NCBI GenBank assembly: GCA_028279345.1 | Contig: JANQNY010000009.1 | Coordinates: 96,047 to 160,046 of the forward strand | Source: Geminicoccaceae bacterium | GTDB taxonomy: Bacteria; Pseudomonadota; Alphaproteobacteria; Geminicoccales; Geminicoccaceae | Direction of reading: 5' to 3' | Length of the DNA: 64,000 nucleotides | In this document: positions 50,947-60,080 of the stretch, piece by piece | Position numbering within the stretch: position 1 is the stretch's first letter | Layout: each line of letters opens with the position of its first letter | Made by a program: the position numbers and the translations under genes | The notes under the pieces: generated by a model | Databases searched by the model: none | What the model was told of the DNA's origin: nothing | Seen by the model: only the letters and a program-made list of their open reading frames with translations

Positions 50947-53511
50947 CTAGAGCCACAAGACTTCACGGCGGTAGTCGAGATCGTCCAGTAGAGGGCGTGC
51001 CGGACCCTCGTGCATGACCTCGCCGCGCTCGAGCGCATAGACGCGATCGGCGAGTGCGAGCACCAGATCGAGATTGTGTTCGACCACGAGGATCGCGACC
51101 TCCTCCCTTAGCCGGTCGAAGGCGAGGAACAGCTCCTCGATGAGGGCGGGGGCCAGACCCTCGAAGGGCTCGTCGAGCAGCAGGATCTTCGTGTCACCGG
51201 CAAGCGCCCGGGCGACGGCCGCCATCTGTTGCTCACCGCCCGAAAGATAGTCGGCCGGTGTGTCGAGCCGCTCGGCGAGCCTTGGAAAGAGCGCCAGCAC
51301 GCGCTCCTCGTCCCAGTGAACGCCGGCGCCGGTCCGCCGCCGAAGTCGGCCCAACATGAGGTTGTCGCGCACTGAGAGACCCGCGAACAGGCCCCGGCCC
51401 TGCGGCACGTAAGCGACGCCGCGCTGCGCGATGCGGGCAGAGGGAAGGTCACTGATCGTCTCATCTTCCAGACGGATCGTGCCCCGCCGCGCCGGCGCCG
51501 TGCCGACGATGGACTTGAGCAGGGTCGACTTGCCGGCGCCGTTGCGCCCGAGCAGAGCCACGACCTCGCCCCGGCGCACGTCGAGCGAGGCCCCTTTGAT
51601 GATGTGCGACTTGCCATAGAACGTGTCGATGGCGTCGACCTCAAGCAGCGCCGATCCCACGGGGCGTGTGCCGGCGCTGCTCTTGGCGCGCATCGCCGCG
51701 TGGCCCGAGCCGATGTAAATTCTCTGGACTTCCGGATCACGGCGCACGCGATCTGCATCGCCTGTCACCAGCACGCGGCCCTGGTTCATCACCGTCACGG
51801 CCGAGGCGACGCTCAAGACCTGGTCGATGTCATGCTCGATGACGAGCACCGGGATGTCGTTGGCGATGGTTTCGATGAGCTTGGTGACACGGACGCGTTC
51901 CGCGGCGGCGAGGCCAGCGAGCGGCTCGTCCAGGAGGAGCAGACGGGGGCGGGTCGCGAGCGCCATGCCGAGGTCGAGCAGCCGTTGGCCACCGTAGGAG
52001 AGTTCGTCGGCGCGCGCAGCTTCGATGCCGGCGAGGCCGAGGAAAGCCAGAAGCTCGTCGGTCGCGGTCTCGACATCACCGTCACGACGTCGGTCGGCCC
52101 AGAAGACGAAGCGTCGCCTGGTCTTTGCCTGCACGCCGAGCCGCAGGTTCTCGCGGACCGTGATCTCCGGGTAGAGGTTCGTGATCTGGAAGGAGCGGGC
52201 GACGCCGCGCTCGGCGAAACCCTCGGGCGGCAAGGTCTGGAGCGGTTCGCCGAAGAGGCGGAGCTCGCCGGCGTCACGAGGGAACATCCCGGAAAGCAGA
52301 TTGAAAGCCGTGGTCTTGCCGGCGCCATTGGGGCCGATCAGCGCATGGATGCATGAGCCTCCTCCCGCGACTGTCATCTCCAGATCGACGCCGTCCACTG
52401 CCTTGATGCCGCCGAAGCTCTTGTGCAGGTCGCGGCATTCGAGGATCGCTCCGTGCAGTGGCTTTTCGGGTATCAGGAACGCCGGCAGGGGACGCTCCTC
52501 GATGCGCCTTCCAGCCATCGCCGCCGCTTCCACCAGATGCCGACGGAATGGCGCGAGCAGCCGCTCGGCGACGCCCACGAGTCCCCGTGGCGAGAAGAGG
52601 ACGAAGCCCATGAACAAGAGGCCGAACCAGAAGAGCCAGTCGGCCGTCCAGATCGACAGGAACTCGCGGAAGAGGATGTAGAAGAGGGCACCCAGCGCGG
52701 GGCCCAGAAAGCTCCGCATGCCGCCGATGACGACCATGGCCAGGAGCTCGCCTGAGAAGGGCACCGCCAACGGATCGGCCGAGGCGAAACGGTGGTGGAA
52801 GACGAAGAGCATGCCGGCGAGCGCCGTCACCGCGACGGAGATCGTGAACGCCACAAGCTTGTAGCGCTCGACGGCGTAGCCCTGAAAGCGCGCGCGCTGT
52901 TCGTTGTCGCGGATGGCGTTGAGCACGGCGCCCATCGGCGAGCGGCGGAGGCGGTCGAGAAAGGCTACGACCGCGAGACCAACGGCACTCGCGAGGGCGA
53001 GGTAGACCCAAGGGTCGGCGAGGTCGATGCCCAGCACGGGTGGTCTCACCACACCGCCAAGCCCATCCTCGCCGCCAGTGAAGCTCGTCCAGCGGAAGGC
53101 GATGGCATAGAGCATCGCCGTCAAGGCAAGCGTGAGCAGCGAGAAGTAGACGCCGCGGCGTCGCAAAATCAGCAGACCTGCGAGAGCGCCGACGACGGTG
53201 ACGGTGAGGATCGCCGCGAGCGCTGGTACGAGCAGCATCTCCGGGAACAGATGCCGCTGGTAGAGCGCTGCCGCGTAGGCGCCCAGGCCGAACCACGCGC
53301 CATGGCCGAACGAGACGAGGCCCGTATTGCCGACCAGGATGTTGAGGCCGAGGACGGCGATCCCGAAGATGACGACGTCGGTCGCGGAGGTCAGCGTGAG
53401 ACCCATGCCCAAGAGCAGCCAAGGCAAGAGCACGAGTGCCGCCGCCGCTACCAACACCGGCGAGAGCACGAGCCGTGTCACCCCGAACCGGGGCAGCGCT
53501 GCCGTGCTCAT
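50947..53511 (-). CDS. Fused LivM-LivG-LivF: branched-chain-type ABC permease with two ATPase domains
   Basis: One 854-residue polypeptide. Residues 1-325 are LivM (about nine membrane helices; NILVGNTGLVSFGHGAWFGL). About 350-605 is a LivG ATPase (Walker A GPNGAGKTT, signature LSYGGQRLLDLGMAL, Walker B LLLLDEPLAGLA). About 625-854 is a LivF ATPase (Walker A GRNGAGKST, signature LSGGEQQMAAVARAL, Walker B ILLLDEPFEGLAP). Usually these are three genes; LivM-LivG fusions are known, but a three-part fusion is unusual. No internal stop or start break is seen. Its ATG overlaps the LivH stop (53508-53511). It imports an amino acid, amide or related small acid. Confidence 0.93.
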   Translation of the reverse strand: MSTAALPRFGVTRLVLSPVLVAAAALVLLPWLLLGMGLTLTSATDVVIFGIAVLGLNILVGNTGLVSFGHGAWFGLGAYAAALYQRHLFPEMLLVPALAAILTVTVVGALAGLLILRRRGVYFSLLTLALTAMLYAIAFRWTSFTGGEDGLGGVVRPPVLGIDLADPWVYLALASAVGLAVVAFLDRLRRSPMGAVLNAIRDNEQRARFQGYAVERYKLVAFTISVAVTALAGMLFVFHHRFASADPLAVPFSGELLAMVVIGGMRSFLGPALGALFYILFREFLSIWTADWLFWFGLLFMGFVLFSPRGLVGVAERLLAPFRRHLVEAAAMAGRRIEERPLPAFLIPEKPLHGAILECRDLHKSFGGIKAVDGVDLEMTVAGGGSCIHALIGPNGAGKTTAFNLLSGMFPRDAGELRLFGEPLQTLPPEGFAERGVARSFQITNLYPEITVRENLRLGVQAKTRRRFVFWADRRRDGDVETATDELLAFLGLAGIEAARADELSYGGQRLLDLGMALATRPRLLLLDEPLAGLAAAERVRVTKLIETIANDIPVLVIEHDIDQVLSVASAVTVMNQGRVLVTGDADRVRRDPEVQRIYIGSGHAAMRAKSSAGTRPVGSALLEVDAIDTFYGKSHIIKGASLDVRRGEVVALLGRNGAGKSTLLKSIVGTAPARRGTIRLEDETISDLPSARIAQRGVAYVPQGRGLFAGLSVRDNLMLGRLRRRTGAGVHWDEERVLALFPRLAERLDTPADYLSGGEQQMAAVARALAGDTKILLLDEPFEGLAPALIEELFLAFDRLREEVAILVVEHNLDLVLALADRVYALERGEVMHEGPARPLLDDLDYRREVLWL

Positions 53512-54386
53512 GCTTCGAGCCTCTTGAAGCGCTCACCCAGGAGCCCCCGCGGGCGGAGGAGCAGCACGAGCACCATGAGCAGATACATCGAGGCTTCGGC
53601 TGCGGGCGGGACGAAATAGACCGCGAGCCCGCGCACGACGCCGACGAGGCAGGCCGCGAGCACCACGCCCCAGAAGCTCCCGAGCCCGCCGATCACGACA
53701 ACGACGAAGGCGGCGATGATGATTTGGCTGCCCATCGCCGGGTGAATGCCGGTGATCGGTGCGAGCATGACGCCGGCAAGTGCTGCAAGGCCGAGCCCGA
53801 GCCCCACCATGGCGCCCATGACCGGCGCCAGGGGGATGCCGAGCACGCCCACCATATCGGGGTCCTGCACGCCTGCCTTGACGATCTTGCCGAACGCCGT
53901 GCGGTTCAGCAGCAGCCAGATGCCGATGACGCAGAGAGCGGCGACGGCGAGCATGGCGAGGCGGTAGTAGGGGTAGATGAAATCGCCGACGAAGAGAACA
54001 CCGGTGAGCCAGGATGGAATGCCGAACGGGATCGGCGCCGCACCCCAGATCATGCGGATCGCCTGCTCGATCACCATCGCCATGCCGAAGGTGAGCAAGA
54101 GGCTCAAGATCGGGTCTTCGCGGTAGAAGCGGCGGAACAGGAAGCGTTCCACCGCGAGTCCGATGAGCGCCACGAGCACCGGCGAGGCGACGAAGGCGGC
54201 GGCGAAGCCGAAGCGGTTCGCGATCTCGACCCCGAGATAGGCGCCGATTGCGTAGAACGCGCCGTGCGAAAGGTTGACGATGCCGCCGAGCGAGAAGATC
54301 AGCGACAAGCCGAGCGCGATGAGCAGGTAATAGGAGCCCACGAGCAGGCCGTTCAGCACCTGCTCGAGAATGAAGACCGCTTCCAC
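53508..54386 (-). CDS. livH: Branched-chain-type ABC transporter permease LivH
   Basis: A 292-residue inner-membrane permease with about eight helices. LGLSLIFSLGGIVNLSHGAF (about 23-42) and VVVIGGLGSFWGVVLAACLV are LivH signatures. It pairs with the LivM part of the fused protein. It lies between the binding-protein gene (62 bases upstream) and the fused gene (4-base overlap). Confidence 0.94.
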   Translation of the reverse strand: MEAVFILEQVLNGLLVGSYYLLIALGLSLIFSLGGIVNLSHGAFYAIGAYLGVEIANRFGFAAAFVASPVLVALIGLAVERFLFRRFYREDPILSLLLTFGMAMVIEQAIRMIWGAAPIPFGIPSWLTGVLFVGDFIYPYYRLAMLAVAALCVIGIWLLLNRTAFGKIVKAGVQDPDMVGVLGIPLAPVMGAMVGLGLGLAALAGVMLAPITGIHPAMGSQIIIAAFVVVVIGGLGSFWGVVLAACLVGVVRGLAVYFVPPAAEASMYLLMVLVLLLRPRGLLGERFKRLEA

Positions 54387-54448
54387 GGGCTATGACCTTC
54401 GAGCGAGGGGGCCAACCCGCGTGCGGCGGGCCGGCGCTCCCTGATGCA

Positions 54449-55696
54449 TCAAGCGAAGGTGCAGGCGTTCTCTTCGAGCGTCGGCGCGAGGATGTCGAGG
54501 TCCTCGTCCGGGGCGGGCACCGCCTCGCCAATCCGCATGAGATCCCACCGATCGGCCATCTCGGCGGGCGCCTTGGGGGTCATGGTGTACATCTCCATGA
54601 CCATCTGATGGTCCCAGTCGCGGAAGCGGCCGGGCCGGTCCTTCATCACGTCGAACTCAGCACCCTTCTGGAGATGCTCGACGAGGTCGTCGCTCGAGGT
54701 GCTCCCGGTGTCTTCCATTGCCTGGGCGAGGATCTTGGTGGCGTTGTAGTCACCCCAGGCCTGATTGTCCGGCGGCTTGTTCCAGCGCTGGGTGAACGCT
54801 TCGGTAAACGCCTTCGAGCTGGGCGTTTCGATCGTGTGATACCAGACGCAGGGCCAAGTCCCTTGCATCGCGTCCGCACCGGCGCCCCAGGCGAGCACCG
54901 TGTCGAAACCGAAGCCGGCGATCGGGAACGGCAGCTCGTATTCCTTGTACTGCTTGATGAAGTTGGTGATCTGATTACCGGCGAGGTTCGAGATCACGAG
55001 ATCAGGCCGCTCCTGGCGGATCTTCAGGATGTAGGGACTGAAGTCGTTGACGTCGGTGGCCACGAGCTCGTCCGCAGCGAACTCACCACCGTGCTGGCTC
55101 ATGAAGCGCTTGGCCACCTTCAAGAGGTCGTGGCCGAAGGCATAGTCGGCCGTCAGACTGAACCAGCGCTTGTCCTTGACGAGGCCGTCGCGCAGGAGCG
55201 CCCGGCCGGCCGACTTGACGTACATCGAGTTGGCAGCCTCGATGTGGAACATGTAGCGGTTGCAGCTGGAGCCTCTGAGCGCATCCGAGTTGCAGCCCGT
55301 GTTGATGAAGATCGTGCGGTTGCGCCCGGCGACTTCCGCGATGGCGAGCCCCGAGGCCGAGCTGATCTCACCCACGATGCAGGCTACGCCGTCGCGCTCG
55401 GTGAGGCGCTGCGCCTTGGTCGACGCCGTCTGCGGGTTGACGCTGTCCTCCATGATGAGCTCGACCGGCCGGTCCATCACGCCGCCCGATTCGTTGATCT
55501 CGTCGACCGCGAGCTGCACGCCCATTTGCGCATACTCGCCCAACGGACCCAGAAAGCCGGTGAGCGGTGTGAGGTGACCGATGCGGATTGCCTCGCTCTG
55601 CGCGCGCACGATCGCTGGTGCCGCGAAGGTGCCGAGGGCCGCAGCGCCTGCCAATTGGAGGACGCTCCGCCGTTCGAACGTCGGTGTCGTTGCCAT
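54449..55696 (-). CDS. Branched-chain-type ABC transporter binding protein (Peripla_BP_6)
   Basis: A 415-residue binding protein from ATG 55696, with GGAGG upstream. The N terminus ERRSVLQLAGAAALGTFAAP then AIVRAQ has a twin-Arg-like pair and an Ala-x-Ala cleavage site, so Tat or Sec export is possible. The mature part begins IRIGHLTPLTGFLGPLGEYA, and INTGCNSDALRGSSCNRYMF is the ligand-cleft region. It belongs to the group that binds amides, urea, short acids and amino acids. It is the first gene of the operon to 48.2 kb and diverges from a GntR regulator. Confidence 0.92.
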   Translation of the reverse strand: MATTPTFERRSVLQLAGAAALGTFAAPAIVRAQSEAIRIGHLTPLTGFLGPLGEYAQMGVQLAVDEINESGGVMDRPVELIMEDSVNPQTASTKAQRLTERDGVACIVGEISSASGLAIAEVAGRNRTIFINTGCNSDALRGSSCNRYMFHIEAANSMYVKSAGRALLRDGLVKDKRWFSLTADYAFGHDLLKVAKRFMSQHGGEFAADELVATDVNDFSPYILKIRQERPDLVISNLAGNQITNFIKQYKEYELPFPIAGFGFDTVLAWGAGADAMQGTWPCVWYHTIETPSSKAFTEAFTQRWNKPPDNQAWGDYNATKILAQAMEDTGSTSSDDLVEHLQKGAEFDVMKDRPGRFRDWDHQMVMEMYTMTPKAPAEMADRWDLMRIGEAVPAPDEDLDILAPTLEENACTFA

Positions 55697-55755
55697 GGTG
55701 CCTCCCTGCGCGACACGCATTTGGCCGCGTTGCCCGCGTGCCGCTTTGTCGTGAT

Positions 55756-55767
55756 CTGTGATCACAG
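55756..55767. promoter_or_regulatory. GntR operator candidate
   Basis: CTGTGATCACAG is a perfect 12-bp palindrome in the 124-base region between the binding-protein gene (minus) and the GntR gene (plus). FCD-type GntR sites often have this GT-N-AC symmetry. TTGACC follows directly. Confidence 0.6.
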
Positions 55768-55820
55768 TTGACCCGACGTGTGTACTACGCGAGCTTGTTC
55801 AGGTCAATTGGAGCGACCGT

Positions 55821-56522
55821 ATGACTTCGGATTTGGGCACCGTGCTCGCGCCGCTCGACCGCTTGACCCTGGGCGAGCAGGTCTATCGCGACGTGCGCGC
55901 TCTGCTCATCGCGGGCCAGCTTGCGCCGGGCGATCGGCTGACGATCCGTGGGCTCGCCGACGCGCTGTGCACGAGCCCGATGCCCGTACGCGCCGCCGTG
56001 CAGCGGCTCATGGCCGAGGGCGCGCTCGACGTCACGCCCAACCGGGCGATCCGCGTGCCGGCCATGACGCGTGCGCGGTTCGAGGAGCTGCGCACGATCC
56101 GCATCGCTGTCGAGGGGCTCGCCGCCTGGCACGCAGCCTACGCGCGCACCGAGGCAGACCTCGCCTCGGTGCGGCGTCACCACCTCGCATTTGGCCGCGA
56201 GGTGCAGAAAGCGAAGCCAGAGCTGTCGGTGGCGATCCGCCACAACCAAGAGCTCCATTTCGCCGTCTATCAGGCTGCGCGGATGCCCACGCTCATGAGC
56301 ATCATCGAGGGGCTCTGGTTGCAGGTGGGTCCGGTCCTCAGCCTCGATCTGCGGACGAGTGTGCTTTGGCTCACGGAGGTCCCGGCGCATGAGCACCACA
56401 CACAGCTCTTGGCTGCGCTGGAGCGTGGAGATGGCGAAGGGGCGCGCCAAGCCGTCGCGAACGATATCGAGACGGCCGCGAGCTTCATCCTCGCGCGCGG
56501 GCTGACCGACGACGAAGGCTAG
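55821..56522 (+). CDS. GntR family (FCD-type) regulator of the Liv/BKACE operon
   Basis: A 233-residue regulator from ATG 55821, with GGAG upstream. The winged helix-turn-helix spans about 15-75 (GDRLTIRGLADALCTSPMPV then RAAVQRLMAEGALDV) and the FCD domain about 90-225 (HNQELHFAVYQAARMPTLMS). It faces the transporter-catabolic operon across the palindrome at 55756 and probably represses both until the ligand is present. A frame extension to 55758 would run through the operator and is unlikely. Confidence 0.9.
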   Translation: MTSDLGTVLAPLDRLTLGEQVYRDVRALLIAGQLAPGDRLTIRGLADALCTSPMPVRAAVQRLMAEGALDVTPNRAIRVPAMTRARFEELRTIRIAVEGLAAWHAAYARTEADLASVRRHHLAFGREVQKAKPELSVAIRHNQELHFAVYQAARMPTLMSIIEGLWLQVGPVLSLDLRTSVLWLTEVPAHEHHTQLLAALERGDGEGARQAVANDIETAASFILARGLTDDEG

Positions 56523-56595
56523 GCGTTCGACCCCAACTGCGAGCCGTTGGGCCAAGGAGCAGCAGGCGTGGTTCCTGCTACACGCTGCTCCGCTC

Positions 56596-57561
56596 TCATC
56601 CTCGCCGACGCGCACGCCGGACGAGCCCCGCGCCCGCAAAGGCGAGGACGGTGATGATGACGATGCCTTGAACCACGTCCTGAGCACCCGTGGGCAGCCG
56701 CCAGATCTGCATTGTCGTCACGATGAGCACGAGCAGGAGTGCGCCGAACATCGTGCCGAGCGCTGTCGAGACACCGCCGAAGATCAGCGAGCCGCCGAGC
56801 ACGACCGCGCCGACGGACTGGAGGAGGTAGGGCGCTCCCATGTCGAGGAAGGCGCCACCGACATAGGCCGACAAGAGCGCTCCGGTTAAGGCCGCCGCCG
56901 TGCCGCTGACGACGAAGGCCGTGGCGATCGACTGGCCCGTCGGCACGCCGGCGAGCTCTGCGGCGCGGAGATTCTGGCCGGTGGCGGAGAGTCCCTGGCC
57001 GAAGGCCGTCCGATTGAGCACGAAGGCGGCGAGCACGACACCGATGACCGCCACGAGGGCGATCACGGGCACCTCGCCGATGCGGCCGGCGGCGATCCAT
57101 CCGAGGAGCGGTGCCGTCTCGAATCCTCGCACTTGGCGGTTGACGATGAGAGTCGCCGTCGCGAGCACATAGCCCATGGCCAGCGTTGCGATCATCGCCG
57201 CGATCTTGAGCCTCACCACCAGGAACGCGTTCAGGAGGCCGACGCCGGCTCCCATGGCCAGTGCGGCGCCCAGCGCGAGCGGCAGGCGCGCGTCGTCGCC
57301 GTCGGCGAGCGTGACGGTCGTGAAGGCGCCGAGCGTAACGACGCTTGCGACGGAAAGGTCGATATTGCCGCGACCCGTGGCGATGACGAACATCTGGCCG
57401 AGCGCCACGAAGGTCAGAAAGGCAGCGGACCGCGCCACACCGCTCACGCTGTGCAGGCTGAAGCGCTCGGTGGCGAGACCCAGCGCCACCCAAAGGACGA
57501 GCACGCCCAGTGCCGCCCAGACCCAGCGCTGCCGTTGGGCGAAGGCGAGGAACCCGGTCAA
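56596..57561 (-). CDS. Ribose-type sugar ABC transporter permease (RbsC-like)
   Basis: A 321-residue inner-membrane permease of the RbsC family with about nine helices. GQMFVIATGRGNIDLSVASV (about 51-70) and GLLNAFLVVRLKIAAMIATL are family signatures. It starts at TTG 57561, with GAGGAGG 6-12 bases upstream, overlapping the stop of the fused ATPase-permease gene. It supplies the second permease half to the transporter. The binding protein and the fused subunit lie upstream in the same operon. Confidence 0.9.
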   Translation of the reverse strand: MTGFLAFAQRQRWVWAALGVLVLWVALGLATERFSLHSVSGVARSAAFLTFVALGQMFVIATGRGNIDLSVASVVTLGAFTTVTLADGDDARLPLALGAALAMGAGVGLLNAFLVVRLKIAAMIATLAMGYVLATATLIVNRQVRGFETAPLLGWIAAGRIGEVPVIALVAVIGVVLAAFVLNRTAFGQGLSATGQNLRAAELAGVPTGQSIATAFVVSGTAAALTGALLSAYVGGAFLDMGAPYLLQSVGAVVLGGSLIFGGVSTALGTMFGALLLVLIVTTMQIWRLPTGAQDVVQGIVIITVLAFAGAGLVRRARRRG

Positions 57562-60041
57562 GTGCTGTCCTCCTCGCGCTCGACGGCCGCGCGCAGCGCC
57601 AGCACGCTGATCATCAAGAGCCCCTGCACCGCTGCGTTGAAGTCGGTACTCACGCCGAGAGCACCGAGGAGCGCGCCGATCAACGACAGGGTGACGGCGC
57701 CAGCGACCACACCTGCCGGCGAGATGACACCACCGAGCAGCCGGCAGCCGCCGAGGACGACGGCAGCGACGCCGAGCAGGGTATAGCCGGCACCCGCGTT
57801 GACGTCGCTGGCGCCATTCATCGCGGTGATGGCGAGCCCGCCGCCCGCCGCGAACAGGCCGGCGATCAGGTAGCGCGTCACGGTGTAGCGAAGCGGTGAC
57901 CAGCCCGAGCGTTCGAGCGCTAAGGGGCTGGCGCCGAAGCCGCGCAGCACGGTTCCCAGCCGCGAGCGATGGATGAGGACGGCCACGACGCCGAAGAGGA
58001 CGATCAGCACCAAGGGTGTCGGGACGCCGGGGATCGACCAGTCCACCATCGCGCGGAGCCAGGCGGGTGCGGAGCCGCCGGGCGCCGGCTGGATCGAGTA
58101 GCCCAGCCCATACCAGACGAAGGACGCACCGAGGGTCACCACGATCGCCGGCACGGCGCGCAGCCGGATGATTACGGCCATGACCGCATAGCCGCCGAGC
58201 GCTGCCACGATGGCCACTCCGCCGAGCAAGGGTGCCGTGACCAAGAGCGTGGCGCTGACTACGTTGACGAGGCCCGCGAAGGCGCCGACGCCCAGGTCGA
58301 TCTCGCTGCCACCGACGATGAACATCTGCGCGAGCGCGATGAGCGTAAGGGCGACCGCAGGTCCAAGCAGCAGGTCGACACCGAAGACGCTGGCGACCAA
58401 CGGGTTCAGCATCACCAGGGCCGCGCAGACGAGCACCAACCCGACCATCGCCGCGTTGCGCAAGGCCGTGACGGCGAGCCTGCGCATGCGGCTCGGCTTG
58501 TCGGTGACCGCCGTTTCCCCGGCCGCCTGCCTGCCGGCGAAGGCGGCCGCGAGCACGCGCTCTTCGCTGATCTCCGCCCCCGCCAACTCGGCGACGATGC
58601 AGCCGGCCGCCATCACGAGCACACGATCGCACTCGCGGTATTCGGCACCCTCGGTGGTGTGCCAGATCACCAGCTTGCCATCGCGTGCCGCCTCGCGCGC
58701 GACGTCGTAGAATTTCCGCTTGGTGCCGATGTCGACGCCGCGGGTCGGGTCGTCGAGCAACAGGATCGGTGCGTCGGTGGCGAGCGCGCGCGCAGCGAGC
58801 GCCTTTTGCTGGTTGCCGCCACTGAGCTCGAGAATGTTGGACGAGAACCGCCCGGTATCGAGGTCGAGACGTTCGGCCTCCGGTTGCACGGCTGCCCGCT
58901 CGGCGGCACGGGACAGCAGAGACCAGCCGGGACGCCGAGCGATGCGGCCGATGCTTATGTTGGCGGCGACGGGCCAGAGGGCGAATACGCCCTCGCGCGC
59001 CCGGTCGCCCGAGACGTAGGCAGCATCGGATGCGCGCGAGCCTGTGGCCAGACGGCGTCGTGCACCGATCAGACCTTGGAGCAGTTGTTTCTGCCCGTCG
59101 CCTTCAAGGCCGGCGATGCCGACGATCTCGCCCGCGTGAAGCTGAACGGCATGACCCAGGGGCGACACCTGGGGACCGTCGATCTGCGCCTGCACTGGCC
59201 CGCGAGAGCTGGCCTTCCGCGCACGCTCCGGCGCCGGAGCGCTGCCGCCCATGGCTTCGACGAGACCGGCCGACGTCACGTCTGCCGCTACCGCATCGAG
59301 CACCGCACGACCGTTGCGCATGACGAAGACGCGGTCCGCGACGTCGAGCACCTCGGCCAGCTTGTGGCTGATGAAGATGACGGCGAGCCCGGCGTCAGCC
59401 CGCTGCCGGATATGATCGCGGAGCTGGCGGCTCCGTACGGAATCGAGCGAGGAGGTAGGCTCGTCGAGGATCAGCACCGCCAGATCGGGCGCCGCGGCGG
59501 CGCGGGCGATCTCGACCATCTGCCGTTGGCCTATCGGCAGCTCTTCAACGGGACGGTCGACGGCAATGCCTGCGTCGGGAAAGACCAGGTCGAGGCCCGC
59601 ACGGGCGAGGCGCCGGTAGGGCGCACGCCAAGCGAAACGGGTCGTCGTGGCGTCTGGCCGATCGATAAACACGTTCTCCGCGACCGACAGATTGCCGCAA
59701 AGCGACAGCTCCTGCCAGACGATGCGAACGCCGGATGCGTGCGCTTCGCGCGGGCCGTAGGTGTCGAAGTCGACCTGGCGACCGCCGAGCAGGAGCCGAC
59801 CTCGGTCGGGCGCCGTCGCGCCGCAGAGCGTTCGCATCAGCGTGCTCTTGCCGGCGCCGTTCGCACCGACCAAACCCACGACTTCGCCGGGGCGAATGGC
59901 GAGGCTCAGATCATCGACGGCCACGGTCGGCCCGAAGGCGACCGTAATGCCCTCGAGCGCCACGACGGGCGCAGCAGCTGTGGCGGGCGATGCTAGATCG
60001 GCAAGCGCTGCCTGCGCGGCAGTCCGCGGCGGCCCGGCCAT
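57558..60041 (-). CDS. Fused RbsA-RbsC: sugar ABC ATPase with C-terminal permease domain
   Basis: An 827-residue protein. About 26-270 is the first ABC domain (Walker A GANGAGKST, signature LPIGQRQMVEIARA, Walker B VLILDEPTSSLD). About 285-500 is the second ABC domain with the usual degenerate Walker A (GLEGDGQKQ) and an intact signature LSGGNQQKALAARAL. About 520-827 is a permease half (IVGGSEIDLGVGAFAGLVNV). RbsA normally is separate from the permease. With the separate RbsC-like gene, the transporter would have one fused and one free permease half. Substrate is probably a pentose-type sugar; see the binding protein and the lactonase. Confidence 0.9.
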   Translation of the reverse strand: MAGPPRTAAQAALADLASPATAAAPVVALEGITVAFGPTVAVDDLSLAIRPGEVVGLVGANGAGKSTLMRTLCGATAPDRGRLLLGGRQVDFDTYGPREAHASGVRIVWQELSLCGNLSVAENVFIDRPDATTTRFAWRAPYRRLARAGLDLVFPDAGIAVDRPVEELPIGQRQMVEIARAAAAPDLAVLILDEPTSSLDSVRSRQLRDHIRQRADAGLAVIFISHKLAEVLDVADRVFVMRNGRAVLDAVAADVTSAGLVEAMGGSAPAPERARKASSRGPVQAQIDGPQVSPLGHAVQLHAGEIVGIAGLEGDGQKQLLQGLIGARRRLATGSRASDAAYVSGDRAREGVFALWPVAANISIGRIARRPGWSLLSRAAERAAVQPEAERLDLDTGRFSSNILELSGGNQQKALAARALATDAPILLLDDPTRGVDIGTKRKFYDVAREAARDGKLVIWHTTEGAEYRECDRVLVMAAGCIVAELAGAEISEERVLAAAFAGRQAAGETAVTDKPSRMRRLAVTALRNAAMVGLVLVCAALVMLNPLVASVFGVDLLLGPAVALTLIALAQMFIVGGSEIDLGVGAFAGLVNVVSATLLVTAPLLGGVAIVAALGGYAVMAVIIRLRAVPAIVVTLGASFVWYGLGYSIQPAPGGSAPAWLRAMVDWSIPGVPTPLVLIVLFGVVAVLIHRSRLGTVLRGFGASPLALERSGWSPLRYTVTRYLIAGLFAAGGGLAITAMNGASDVNAGAGYTLLGVAAVVLGGCRLLGGVISPAGVVAGAVTLSLIGALLGALGVSTDFNAAVQGLLMISVLALRAAVEREEDST

Positions 60042-60080
60042 GCCGGTCCCCGCCGCGGTTTTTTCACCGACGCCCGCTCG

